Part shown: piece after piece, positions 1 through 5,787 of the stretch
Position numbering within the stretch: the first letter of the stretch is position 1
How the letters are laid out: each line of letters opens with the position of its first letter
The notes under the pieces: model-generated
What the model was told of the DNA's origin: nothing
Seen by the model: only the letters and a program-made list of their open reading frames with translations
The model's database searches: none
Source of the DNA: Alphaproteobacteria bacterium
GTDB taxonomy: Bacteria; Pseudomonadota; Alphaproteobacteria; Rs-D84; CACZYB01
DNA length: 5,861 nucleotides
Direction: 5' to 3'
NCBI GenBank assembly: GCA_016297965.1
Contig: JAEDDP010000018.1
Coordinates: 1-5,861, forward strand
Made by a program: the position numbers and the translations under genes

Positions 1-1616
1 AGTAATTTTTGCAAAAGTGGATTATTAGCCTTTGCCTTTACATCCAATTTTGAAATGAGATCACTGTCAGAAACTGTTTCACCCCTACCCTTCTTTTCCC
101 AAGCCTGGTTAGTAGAAGCGGAGGAACCTGTTTTAAAGTTAACACCATCAAGGTATTTTCCATTAAATTTTCCGTTGCTGGTGTAAACAGTATTAACGTT
201 ACTATCCTTTATAGTTACATTACTTAATAAACTTCCATCAACATTACTAAAATCAATAACGCGAGCAAAAACACCTTTTTCAGTACTATCATTTTTAACT
301 CCATTAACTATAATTTTTGCATTTGATGACCCAATCCATTTAGGACCAACCTTAGCAAAATCAATTATACCTTTTCCATTATTTGAAGTAAAGTTTAAAC
401 CAGATACATTTCCAGAAAAACGAGTATTCGTTCCTGAAAGAACGGCATCTGTTTCTTCAGTCATATCACCAGTAATTATAACATTTTGAACATCGATACC
501 TAATTTTTCACACATTAAAAGAGCTGTATTGATATCAAGGCTATAAGCATTATTATTATAATTACCATTTTTATCATACATATAACCGCCATTTAAATAA
601 TCTTTGGCATCAAATTTTCCAGATGAAACAGTTGCCAATAGTTTATCGCTTTTGCCACTATTATTGTACTTTTTATATATTTTATCAATACCTGTACCAT
701 AAAGGTTTCTTTCGGAAAAATTTCCAAGGAAATTTAAATTAAAACTTAATGTTGGATACATTTTGGAATCATTTGACAATTTTGATACCAAAGAATTATC
801 AGTATCAATAGTTGCCACATACATTTGACCTGTTAAATTTGTTGAATTAACATCATCAGATGTTATTTTTGCATTTGAATTTTCAAGGATTATACCACCC
901 TTATATGCTTCGGTCATACTGTGGTTGTTACCAAATGAAACCTTTACATTATCAACATTTTTTCCAAATTTAAATGCCTGTTGAATAACTTTATCATCAT
1001 CACCATTATAATATATTGGCTTTGTAATAAATTCAACATCACCAATTTTTATTGTTTCGGTCAAATTTTCATCAGTGATTATTGATGTAGAAGAAGTCAA
1101 ACTCTTCTTTGATGCATATTCACTTCTGCTTTCAATTTCATCGGTTGTATTTGCAAACGATTTGTTTGAAAAATCAAGAATGTAATTTACATTAGTTTCC
1201 GTAAAAGTTAACTTATCACCAAACAATTTTTTAGCAAGTACCAACTTTGAGGCATCAACATTGTTATTTGTTGATTTAAACTGATAAGTTTCATATTCTG
1301 CATTTGCAAGCACTTCATATAGATCTGAACTGTTATAAATATAACCAAAATTCTTATCATCGCTAGGAGGATTTGGAGTATCTGGATCTGTTGGATCTGG
1401 ATCAACACCAGGTTCACCAGGATTAGGATCCGGATTTACTGGATCAGGATTTGTTGGATTGCTAGGGTTATCTGGTGTTACAATAATACCATCATCGTAA
1501 TCATCACCACCATCTGGTTGTTTACAACCAGCAATAATTACAGAACCAAGAAGCAATGATAAAAGTATTGCATTCTTTTTTAATTTATATCCAAAAGATT
1601 TTAAATTTTTTTTCAT
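1..1616 (-). CDS. Large surface lipoprotein, 3' end beyond the window
   Basis: This reading frame stays open from an ATG at 1616 to the window edge, giving 538 codons of a longer protein. Residues 1-30 form a lipoprotein signal peptide: basic start (MKKNLKSFGYKLKK), hydrophobic core, then lipobox IIAGC with Cys31 as the lipidation site. The residue after Cys is Lys, not Asp, which by the Lol sorting rule favours the outer membrane. Residues about 43-86 are a Pro/Asp/Asn-rich linker (NPTNPDPVNPDPNPGEPG and similar), which probably holds the rest away from the membrane. The remaining ~450 residues are rich in Asn, Ser, Asp and Thr, with short beta-prone stretches such as VQNVIITGD, AKIIVNGV and LLSNVTIKDSNV; a beta-helix or other repetitive beta fold is possible but unproven. 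Only one further Cys is visible (about residue 379). The start is well supported: GGAGGT lies 6 bases upstream of the ATG. GC content looks lower than in the other two proteins. I do not recognise the family; an adhesin-like surface protein is a guess. Confidence 0.85.
   Translation of the reverse strand, partial: MKKNLKSFGYKLKKNAILLSLLLGSVIIAGCKQPDGGDDYDDGIIVTPDNPSNPTNPDPVNPDPNPGEPGVDPDPTDPDTPNPPSDDKNFGYIYNSSDLYEVLANAEYETYQFKSTNNNVDASKLVLAKKLFGDKLTFTETNVNYILDFSNKSFANTTDEIESRSEYASKKSLTSSTSIITDENLTETIKIGDVEFITKPIYYNGDDDKVIQQAFKFGKNVDNVKVSFGNNHSMTEAYKGGIILENSNAKITSDDVNSTNLTGQMYVATIDTDNSLVSKLSNDSKMYPTLSFNLNFLGNFSERNLYGTGIDKIYKKYNNSGKSDKLLATVSSGKFDAKDYLNGGYMYDKNGNYNNNAYSLDINTALLMCEKLGIDVQNVIITGDMTEETDAVLSGTNTRFSGNVSGLNFTSNNGKGIIDFAKVGPKWIGSSNAKIIVNGVKNDSTEKGVFARVIDFSNVDGSLLSNVTIKDSNVNTVYTSNGKFNGKYLDGVNFKTGSSASTNQAWEKKGRGETVSDSDLISKLDVKAKANNPLLQKL
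1365..1460 (-). repeat. Low-complexity Pro/Asp linker repeat inside the lipoprotein
   Basis: This stretch encodes residues about 53-84 of the lipoprotein, an irregular repeat of Asn-Pro, Asp-Pro and Thr-Asp-Pro units. At DNA level it appears on the plus strand as recurring ggat(c/t) units, for example ggatctgttggatctggatc. The units are imperfect, so it is degenerate rather than a clean microsatellite. It probably encodes an extended spacer after the lipid anchor. Confidence 0.7.
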
Positions 1617-1651
1617 TTTTATACCTCCGAGGTTTGGTGTATTTTTACGAT

Positions 1652-1680
1652 ATTGTAAATCCCAAAACTTCATTTGTCAA
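1652..1680 (-). promoter_or_regulatory. Sigma-70-type promoter of the lipoprotein gene
   Basis: Read on the minus strand, a perfect -35 TTGACA (1675-1680) is followed by a 17-base spacer and a -10 TACAAT (1652-1657). Transcription would begin near 1645, giving a leader of about 29 bases that carries the GGAGGT ribosome site at 1623-1628. A second TTGACA copy at 1687-1692 has no matching -10. Confidence 0.75.
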
Positions 1681-1724
1681 TATTTTTGTCAAGTGATTAT
1701 ATTCCCATCACCATTACGAAGAAT

Positions 1725-1753
1725 ATAGTATCATAAAATTCATATATACACAA
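1725..1753 (-). promoter_or_regulatory. Possible second, upstream promoter of the lipoprotein gene
   Basis: On the minus strand, TTGTGT (1748-1753) is separated by 17 bases from TACTAT (1725-1730), which is preceded by TGA, making an extended -10 (TGnTACTAT). It lies between the tRNA terminator and the stronger promoter at 1652-1680. The -35 is weak, so this is a tentative call in AT-rich sequence where such matches arise by chance. Confidence 0.35.
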
Positions 1754-1781
1754 GCAATTTTTCGTTTATGGGTTGGAGGAA

Positions 1782-1808
1782 TAAAAAAAGTTCCGGTAAA
1801 ACCGGAAC
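1782..1808 (-). terminator. Rho-independent terminator of tRNA-Gly
   Basis: On the minus strand a perfect 7-bp stem (GTTCCGG / CCGGAAC, loop 1797-1801) is followed by seven T residues. It starts 13 bases beyond the tRNA CCA end, so the tRNA is a single-gene transcript and does not read into the lipoprotein gene. Confidence 0.9.
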
Positions 1809-1820
1809 CATTTTGATTAG

Positions 1821-1897
1821 TGGAGCGGGCAATGGGGCTCGAACCCACGACCTCAACCTTGGCAAGGTTGCGCTCTAGCCAACTGAGCTACGCCCGC
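1821..1897 (-). tRNA. trnG: tRNA-Gly with anticodon GCC, CCA end encoded
   Basis: The minus strand folds into a full cloverleaf of 77 bases. The acceptor stem is GCGGGCG / TGCCCGC with a G-T pair at its inner end, then discriminator T and encoded CCA (1821-1823). The D arm contains GCTC..GAGC with AGTTGGCTA in the loop. The anticodon stem CAACC / GGTTG closes the loop TTGCCAA, so the anticodon is GCC (1861-1863), reading GGC and GGU glycine codons. The T arm has the standard TTCGAGC loop. The body resembles the usual bacterial tRNA-Gly(GCC), including the TTGCCAA loop. No intron, truncation or duplicated 3' end was seen. It has its own promoter upstream and a terminator downstream. Confidence 0.97.
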
Positions 1898-1910
1898 AAA
1901 AGATAAGGGT

Positions 1911-1938
1911 ATTATAATTCATTTTTTTTTAATTGCAA
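1911..1938 (-). promoter_or_regulatory. Promoter of tRNA-Gly
   Basis: On the minus strand a perfect -10 TATAAT (1911-1916) lies 16 bases from a -35 TTGCAA (1933-1938); the overlapping CTTGCA gives 17 bases. Transcription would start about 7 bases ahead of the mature tRNA 5' end, leaving a very short leader. The spacer is nearly all A/T. Confidence 0.8.
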
Positions 1939-1960
1939 GCATTTTATAAAGAAAATTATG

Positions 1961-1990
1961 AAAAAAAAGAAAAGCCCGATAAAATCGGGC
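1961..1990 (-). terminator. Rho-independent terminator of the cysteine-rich protein gene
   Basis: On the minus strand a 7-bp stem GCCCGAT / ATCGGGC (1974-1980 with 1984-1990, three-base loop) is followed by TTTTC and then a run of T. It begins about 28 bases after the TAA stop at 2019-2021 and separates this gene from the tRNA promoter. Confidence 0.9.
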
Positions 1991-2018
1991 AGGAGAGATA
2001 ACATTTTCATGTTATTTT

Positions 2019-3443
2019 TTAATTGTTAACAACAAGAAGTGTTTTCAATGTTGTTTCCAATGTGTTTAAACAGGTATTGCAGGTTAGACATTGACTGTAT
2101 GAACCAATTTCTTCCCCCTCAACTCCGTAAAGTTTAAATGAACTATCAACACGTAGACTTCGCACCGCAGAGTCAAGTTGAGCATTTGAACAGTTATAAC
2201 GTAAACCGGAAAGTTGACAACCAGCATTCATTAAGGCACCACGTACGATATCGGAGCAACGGGAGCTTACCGCCTCACACTTACCACATTCACGAACATT
2301 AAGATATTTTACACCACCATTATTTTGTGCGGTACCGGTTGCACCAGAACCAAGCACAGGCAAATATAATTTGTATCGTGTATAGTAGTTTGCACCAAGG
2401 TTATCCTTTTTAACAAAAACGTTTGAAGCATTACACTTATACTGTTCCGAACTTGCGTTGAAAGTAGAACCATTTATGGATTCACCTGTATTAGAAAACA
2501 TTCCACAAGGAAGTATCATTCTATCTTTATTATTAGGATCTATGGAACCATCAATTTCTTTAAGGTTACTCATATTTTTTAATATTTCAGTTCCACTTAT
2601 CTTTCCTGAATTAAAATCAGGTTCCAAGCAAGCACCATTTGCGGTCCATTTTTGAACAGTTAAAGGAGATGAGTTTCCACCGAAATAATTTCCGGAAATA
2701 TTACCATATACACGATCAGGTTCAACACCAACAAGCATTTGATACTTAGGAGCATTATTTTGTTCTCTGTACCCATTTTCAGAAGTTTCTCCATTTCTAC
2801 TTATATTTCTTATTCCGAAATAATTTCTTGCCTTTTCCGCGGATTGTGTACTTAATGTGGAAACATTTTTATTTCCCAAGCAGATTACAGGGAACGATGG
2901 AGACCAGCATGCACCCAAACCATCGTCGCATTCCGCACTGTTTGTATTCCAGTAACGATAGAAGTATTTACCCTCAGCCCCGGAACCTTGGGATGTTAAA
3001 ACAGCTGGTTGAGAGGTCAAGAATCCCGAAGAATCCAAATTAACGGATGTGGAAGTCTTTACCTGATTTTCAGTTTGAAGTATGTGTGTTTCAGTTTTAA
3101 CGGAACACTTTCCATCCACGACATCCTTACAATTTGAAACGGTCTTGTTATCAATATTTGCATCGTATTTTACGAATGGAGATGATAGACTTTCACCCCA
3201 TCTTGTTTTATCAGTATTTTGTGCGTTACGGCTTGCAACACTTGGGTTTAAAGCCTTTGATTGATCAGTGTTTGGAAGTTTGGCGTTAATTTCGCTATTC
3301 ACAACCGCCTGAACACTTTGGGAACTGGTGTTTTTATTGGTAACCTCCGTCGCAACGTCGCGGTTCGTTGTTTCCGCCATTGCCATACTGCTTATAAATC
3401 CAGAAAATGCAATCAATGCAATTGAAATTTTATCTTTTTTCAT
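2019..3443 (-). CDS. Sec-exported protein of unknown family with 16 cysteines
   Basis: The product is 474 residues, starting MKKDKISIALIAFSGF. A Sec signal peptide is clear, with a likely signal peptidase I cut after AMA (residues 21-23). Residues 24-80 are polar and low in complexity (Asn, Gln, Ser, Thr), likely a flexible N-terminal region. The mature part has 16 Cys: 105, 113, 172, 179, 188, 272, 313, 337, 386, 389, 396, 409, 418, 452, 455 and 458. The even number in an exported protein suggests disulfides; the C-terminal third has CGKC and CLTCNTC clusters that could instead bind a metal. Two aromatic patches, YFYRYW near 161 and NYYTRY near 352, look alike but are too short to prove duplication. 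No membrane segment, lipobox or sorting motif follows the signal peptide, so it is likely periplasmic or secreted. I recognise no family. The frame extends up to 3500, but that start would lie inside the promoter, whereas 3443 has a strong ribosome site and begins the signal peptide. It is transcribed divergently from dnaK. Confidence 0.9.
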   Translation of the reverse strand: MKKDKISIALIAFSGFISSMAMAETTNRDVATEVTNKNTSSQSVQAVVNSEINAKLPNTDQSKALNPSVASRNAQNTDKTRWGESLSSPFVKYDANIDNKTVSNCKDVVDGKCSVKTETHILQTENQVKTSTSVNLDSSGFLTSQPAVLTSQGSGAEGKYFYRYWNTNSAECDDGLGACWSPSFPVICLGNKNVSTLSTQSAEKARNYFGIRNISRNGETSENGYREQNNAPKYQMLVGVEPDRVYGNISGNYFGGNSSPLTVQKWTANGACLEPDFNSGKISGTEILKNMSNLKEIDGSIDPNNKDRMILPCGMFSNTGESINGSTFNASSEQYKCNASNVFVKKDNLGANYYTRYKLYLPVLGSGATGTAQNNGGVKYLNVRECGKCEAVSSRCSDIVRGALMNAGCQLSGLRYNCSNAQLDSAVRSLRVDSSFKLYGVEGEEIGSYSQCLTCNTCLNTLETTLKTLLVVNN

Positions 3444-3447
3444 TTTA

Positions 3448-3456
3448 TCTCTCCTT
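3448..3456 (-). promoter_or_regulatory. Ribosome binding site fixing the start at 3443
   Basis: The minus strand reads AAGGAGAGA here; the GGAG core ends 7 bases before the ATG at 3443-3441. No comparable site precedes the upstream in-frame start at 3500, so the shorter form is chosen. Confidence 0.85.
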
Positions 3457-3471
3457 ATAATAACTTCTTTT

Positions 3472-3500
3472 ATATTACCCGATTTTTTGCTCCCTTGCAA
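3472..3500 (-). promoter_or_regulatory. Promoter of the cysteine-rich secreted protein
   Basis: On the minus strand, -35 TTGCAA (3495-3500) and -10 TAATAT (3472-3477) are exactly 17 bases apart. Transcription would start near 3465, leaving a leader of about 22 bases. The -35 hexamer matches that of the tRNA-Gly promoter. The promoter is covered by the inverted repeat at 3478-3514. Confidence 0.75.
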
Positions 3501-3514
3501 TAAAAAATATCGGG
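3478..3514. repeat. Imperfect inverted repeat over the divergent control region
   Basis: The left arm cccgattttttgc and right arm gcaataaaaaatatcggg are inverted copies with small bulges: CCCGAT pairs with ATCGGG, then T6 with A6, with GC/GC near the centre. It covers the -35 and spacer of the minus-strand promoter and ends just before the dnaK -35. It could be an operator or simply a hairpin-forming sequence; nothing in the window identifies a binding protein. Confidence 0.5.
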
Positions 3515-3517
3515 CAT

Positions 3518-3547
3518 CTTGAAATTATTTTTTTTTATCACTATATC
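3518..3547 (+). promoter_or_regulatory. dnaK promoter, likely heat-shock (sigma-32) type
   Basis: CTTGAAA at 3518-3524 is followed, after CTTG plus 18 bases, by ACTATAT (3540-3546). This fits the alphaproteobacterial sigma-32 pattern CTTG-N17/18-CYTATNT with one mismatch. The same bases also read as a sigma-70 promoter, TTGAAA-N17-TATATC, so dual use is possible. The start site would be near 3554, about 37 bases before the dnaK ATG. No CIRCE element (TTAGCACTC inverted repeat) is present, which argues against HrcA control. Confidence 0.6.
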
Positions 3548-3577
3548 ATCTTTTGTAAAATTGAAACAAACTTTAAA

Positions 3578-3583
3578 AAGGAG
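3578..3583 (+). promoter_or_regulatory. Ribosome binding site fixing the dnaK start at 3591
   Basis: AAGGAG ends 7 bases before the ATG at 3591. The frame is open further up to a TTG at 3519, but that codon is part of the promoter -35 and would add 24 residues absent from DnaK proteins. Confidence 0.9.
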
Positions 3584-3590
3584 ATTAAAA

Positions 3591-5498
3591 ATGGCAAAAA
3601 TTATTGGTATTGATTTGGGTACTACTAACTCTTGCTTTGCCTATATGGATAATGGCGAGGCAAAGGTTATTGAAAACAGCGAGGGTAAGAGAACTACTCC
3701 TTCCGTTGTGGGTATCAATGAAAATGAAGTGTTGGTTGGCTCGTCCGCAAGAAACCAAGCTATCGTTCATCCGGAAAGCACTATTTACGCCGTAAAAAGA
3801 CTTATGGGAAGAAGGTATGACGATAAGATGGTGGTAAGGGACAGAGAGCTTGTTCCATACAGCATTGTAAAGGCGGATAATGGCGACGCTTGGGTTGAAG
3901 TTCGTGGAAAAAAATATTCTCCATCACAAATTTCTGCCTATATTCTTTCAAAGATAAAGAAGGATGCAGAAGCCTATCTTGGGGAACCAGTGAACGAAGC
4001 TGTTATTACCGTTCCTGCTTACTTTAACGATTCTCAACGTCAAGCAACAAAGGATGCCGGAAAGATTGCGGGACTTAATGTTCTTCGTATTATAAACGAA
4101 CCTACTGCTGCTGCACTTGCTTATGGTCTTGATAAAAAGAAGTCAGGTACAATCATTGTGTACGATCTTGGTGGTGGTACATTTGATGTTTCCGTTCTTG
4201 AAATCGGCGATGGCGTTTTTGAAGTAAAGGCAACAAATGGTGATACTTTCCTTGGCGGTGAAGATTTTGATAACAGGATTATTGATTTCTTGGCTGATGA
4301 ATTTAAAAAGGAAAATGGAGGTATTGATTTAAAGGCTGATAAGCTCGCTCTTCAAAGATTAAAGGATGCCGCAGAAAAGGCAAAGATTGAACTTTCAAAT
4401 GCCCTTGAAACAGATATTAACCTTCCATTTATCACTGCTGATGCTACTGGTCCAAAACACCTTAACATAAAGCTTACACGTGCAAAATTAGAATCCCTTG
4501 TTCAAGATTTGATTGACAGAACTTTGGAACCATGTAAGAAGGCCTTGGCTGATGCTGGAATTGATAAGTCAAAGATAGATGAAGTTGTTCTTGTTGGTGG
4601 TCAAACACGTATGCCAAAAGTTCAAGAAGTTGTTAAGGAATTCTTTGGTCGTGATCCACACAAGGGTGTTAACCCAGATGAAGTTGTTGCCGTTGGTGCC
4701 GCAATTCAAGGTGGTGTGTTAAAGGGAGATGTAAAGGATGTTCTTCTTCTTGATGTGACACCTCTTTCACTTGGCATTGAAACACTTGGTGGTATATTTA
4801 CAAGATTGATTGACAGGAATACAACTATTCCAACCAAGAAATCACAGGTATTTTCTACTGCCGAAGATAACCAAACAGCAGTGTCAATTCGTGTATTCCA
4901 AGGTGAACGTGAAATGGCACAGGACAATAAACTTCTTGGTGCATTTGATTTGATTGGTATTCCACCTGCTCCTCGTGGTATTCCACAAATTGAGGTTACA
5001 TTTGATATTGATGCAAACGGTATTACTCATGTTTCCGCAAAGGATAAGGGAACCGGAAAGGAACAAACTATCAGTATTAAATCAGATGGAGGTCTTTCCG
5101 ATGCTGAAATTGACAGAATGGTAAAAGAAGCTGAAGCAAATTCAGCGGAAGATAAAAAGAAGAAAGAAAAGATTGAAGCTGTTAACCAAGCTGAATCGCT
5201 TGCCCATCAAACAGAAAAGAACCTTAAAGATTTTGGGGACAAGGTTGATGAAGCAACAAAGACATCTATTGAAACTGCAATCAAGGATGTTCGCGATGTG
5301 ATTGCAAAGACAGATGCTACTGTTGAAGAAATTAAATCAAAAACAGATGCTTTGTCACAGGTTGCAATGAAACTTGGTGAAGCAATGTATAAGCAACAAC
5401 AACAAGCACAGGCTGGTGCACAACCTGAACAACCACAAACATCAACAGATGCAAATGGTGAAAAAGTTGTTGATGCGGAATTTGAAGATAAGAAATAA
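3591..5498 (+). CDS. dnaK: Molecular chaperone DnaK (Hsp70)
   Basis: DnaK is the cytoplasmic ATP-driven chaperone that binds exposed hydrophobic segments of client proteins, working with DnaJ and GrpE. The product is 635 residues, a normal length. The nucleotide-binding domain (1 to about 383) shows GIDLGTTNSC (6-15), AVKRLMGRR (67-75), VPAYFNDSQRQAT (141-153), INEPTAAALAYG (168-179), YDLGGGTFDVS (191-201) and VLVGGQTRMP (333-342). Residues matching E. coli catalytic positions are present: K69, E170, D192 and T197. The interdomain linker VLLLDVTP is at 384-391, followed by the beta-sandwich substrate domain to about 500 and the helical lid to about 600. A Gln/Ala/Pro-rich tail (601-620) leads to the C-terminus VVDAEFEDKK, as in proteobacterial DnaK. 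Cys15 is the conserved proteobacterial cysteine. Nothing looks truncated or altered. It is transcribed alone, from a likely heat-shock promoter to a terminator; dnaJ is not directly downstream. Confidence 0.99.
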   Translation: MAKIIGIDLGTTNSCFAYMDNGEAKVIENSEGKRTTPSVVGINENEVLVGSSARNQAIVHPESTIYAVKRLMGRRYDDKMVVRDRELVPYSIVKADNGDAWVEVRGKKYSPSQISAYILSKIKKDAEAYLGEPVNEAVITVPAYFNDSQRQATKDAGKIAGLNVLRIINEPTAAALAYGLDKKKSGTIIVYDLGGGTFDVSVLEIGDGVFEVKATNGDTFLGGEDFDNRIIDFLADEFKKENGGIDLKADKLALQRLKDAAEKAKIELSNALETDINLPFITADATGPKHLNIKLTRAKLESLVQDLIDRTLEPCKKALADAGIDKSKIDEVVLVGGQTRMPKVQEVVKEFFGRDPHKGVNPDEVVAVGAAIQGGVLKGDVKDVLLLDVTPLSLGIETLGGIFTRLIDRNTTIPTKKSQVFSTAEDNQTAVSIRVFQGEREMAQDNKLLGAFDLIGIPPAPRGIPQIEVTFDIDANGITHVSAKDKGTGKEQTISIKSDGGLSDAEIDRMVKEAEANSAEDKKKKEKIEAVNQAESLAHQTEKNLKDFGDKVDEATKTSIETAIKDVRDVIAKTDATVEEIKSKTDALSQVAMKLGEAMYKQQQQAQAGAQPEQPQTSTDANGEKVVDAEFEDKK

Positions 5499-5518
5499 TC
5501 TTTGAATAATCCAAAAAT

Positions 5519-5546
5519 AAATCCCCTTCATTTGAAGGGGATTTTT
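5519..5546 (+). terminator. Rho-independent terminator of dnaK
   Basis: An 11-bp stem (AAATCCCCTTC pairing with GAAGGGGATTT, loop ATTT at 5530-5533) runs into a T tract, 20 bases after the dnaK stop. The left flank also has an A-rich run, so weak termination from the other side is possible. It ends the dnaK transcript before any dnaJ. Confidence 0.93.
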
Positions 5547-5787
5547 GTTATGGAAAAATCAAAAAACTACCTATAATTCTGTTTCATAAGTTGGACGATA
5601 TGCCCCCTATTCTTTTTTATTTGTTTTTGTCACTGTTTTTCTTTTGACTTTGACCTTTCTTCGTATCTTCGTATTAAAATACAGGAAGATTTTATTGATA
5701 GGTCCATCTTATTAATTAAGTTTAATAGCCGAAAGGGTATGAGAAGCCTAAGGAACTTCTTTTATAAACGATATATCCCAACGGACG
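5547..5787. other. Non-coding stretch after dnaK, no gene seen
   Basis: No reading frame of useful length with a ribosome site was found on either strand. The plus strand is strongly pyrimidine-rich from about 5602 to 5662. There is a tandem 8-base repeat, CTTCGTAT twice (5659-5674), and a tandem TTGACT/TTGACC (5644-5655). TTGACC at 5650-5655 with TATTAA at 5672-5677 (16-base spacer) could be a plus-strand promoter for something beyond the window or for a small RNA, but the match is weak. No tRNA, known riboswitch or structured RNA was recognised. Confidence 0.5.

Noticed and set aside
1208..1417. A 69-codon minus-strand frame (MNLVLIQIQQ...)
   Set aside because: It lies wholly inside the lipoprotein gene in another frame, over the Pro/Asp linker; its repetitive Ile/Gln content is the linker read out of frame.
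1821..1897. tRNA-Gly as an integration site
   Set aside because: No repeat of the tRNA 3' end and no integrase were seen in the window.
1998..2020. Hairpin ataacat-tttc-atgttat followed by T5 on the plus strand
   Set aside because: It is a weak AT-only stem overlapping the stop of the minus-strand gene, with no plus-strand transcript to terminate.
2458..3522. Four plus-strand frames of 60-71 codons at 2458-2655, 2828-3043, 3082-3264 and 3328-3522
   Set aside because: All are antisense to the cysteine-rich protein gene, with no ribosome sites or recognisable products.
3519..3590. 24-residue N-terminal extension of DnaK from a TTG at 3519
   Set aside because: The TTG belongs to the promoter -35, there is no ribosome site before it, and DnaK proteins start at MAKIIGIDLG.
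3444..3590. CIRCE/HrcA element or ROSE-type RNA thermometer before dnaK
   Set aside because: No TTAGCACTC inverted repeat is present, and the dnaK leader is too short and A-rich for a ROSE-like structure.
3585..5514. Minus-strand and alternate-frame short frames over dnaK
   Set aside because: They are shadows of the well-conserved dnaK frame.
5600..5647. A 15-residue hydrophobic peptide frame (MPPILFYLFLSLFFF)
   Set aside because: The hydrophobicity follows from the T-rich tract; there is no ribosome site and the length is at chance level.
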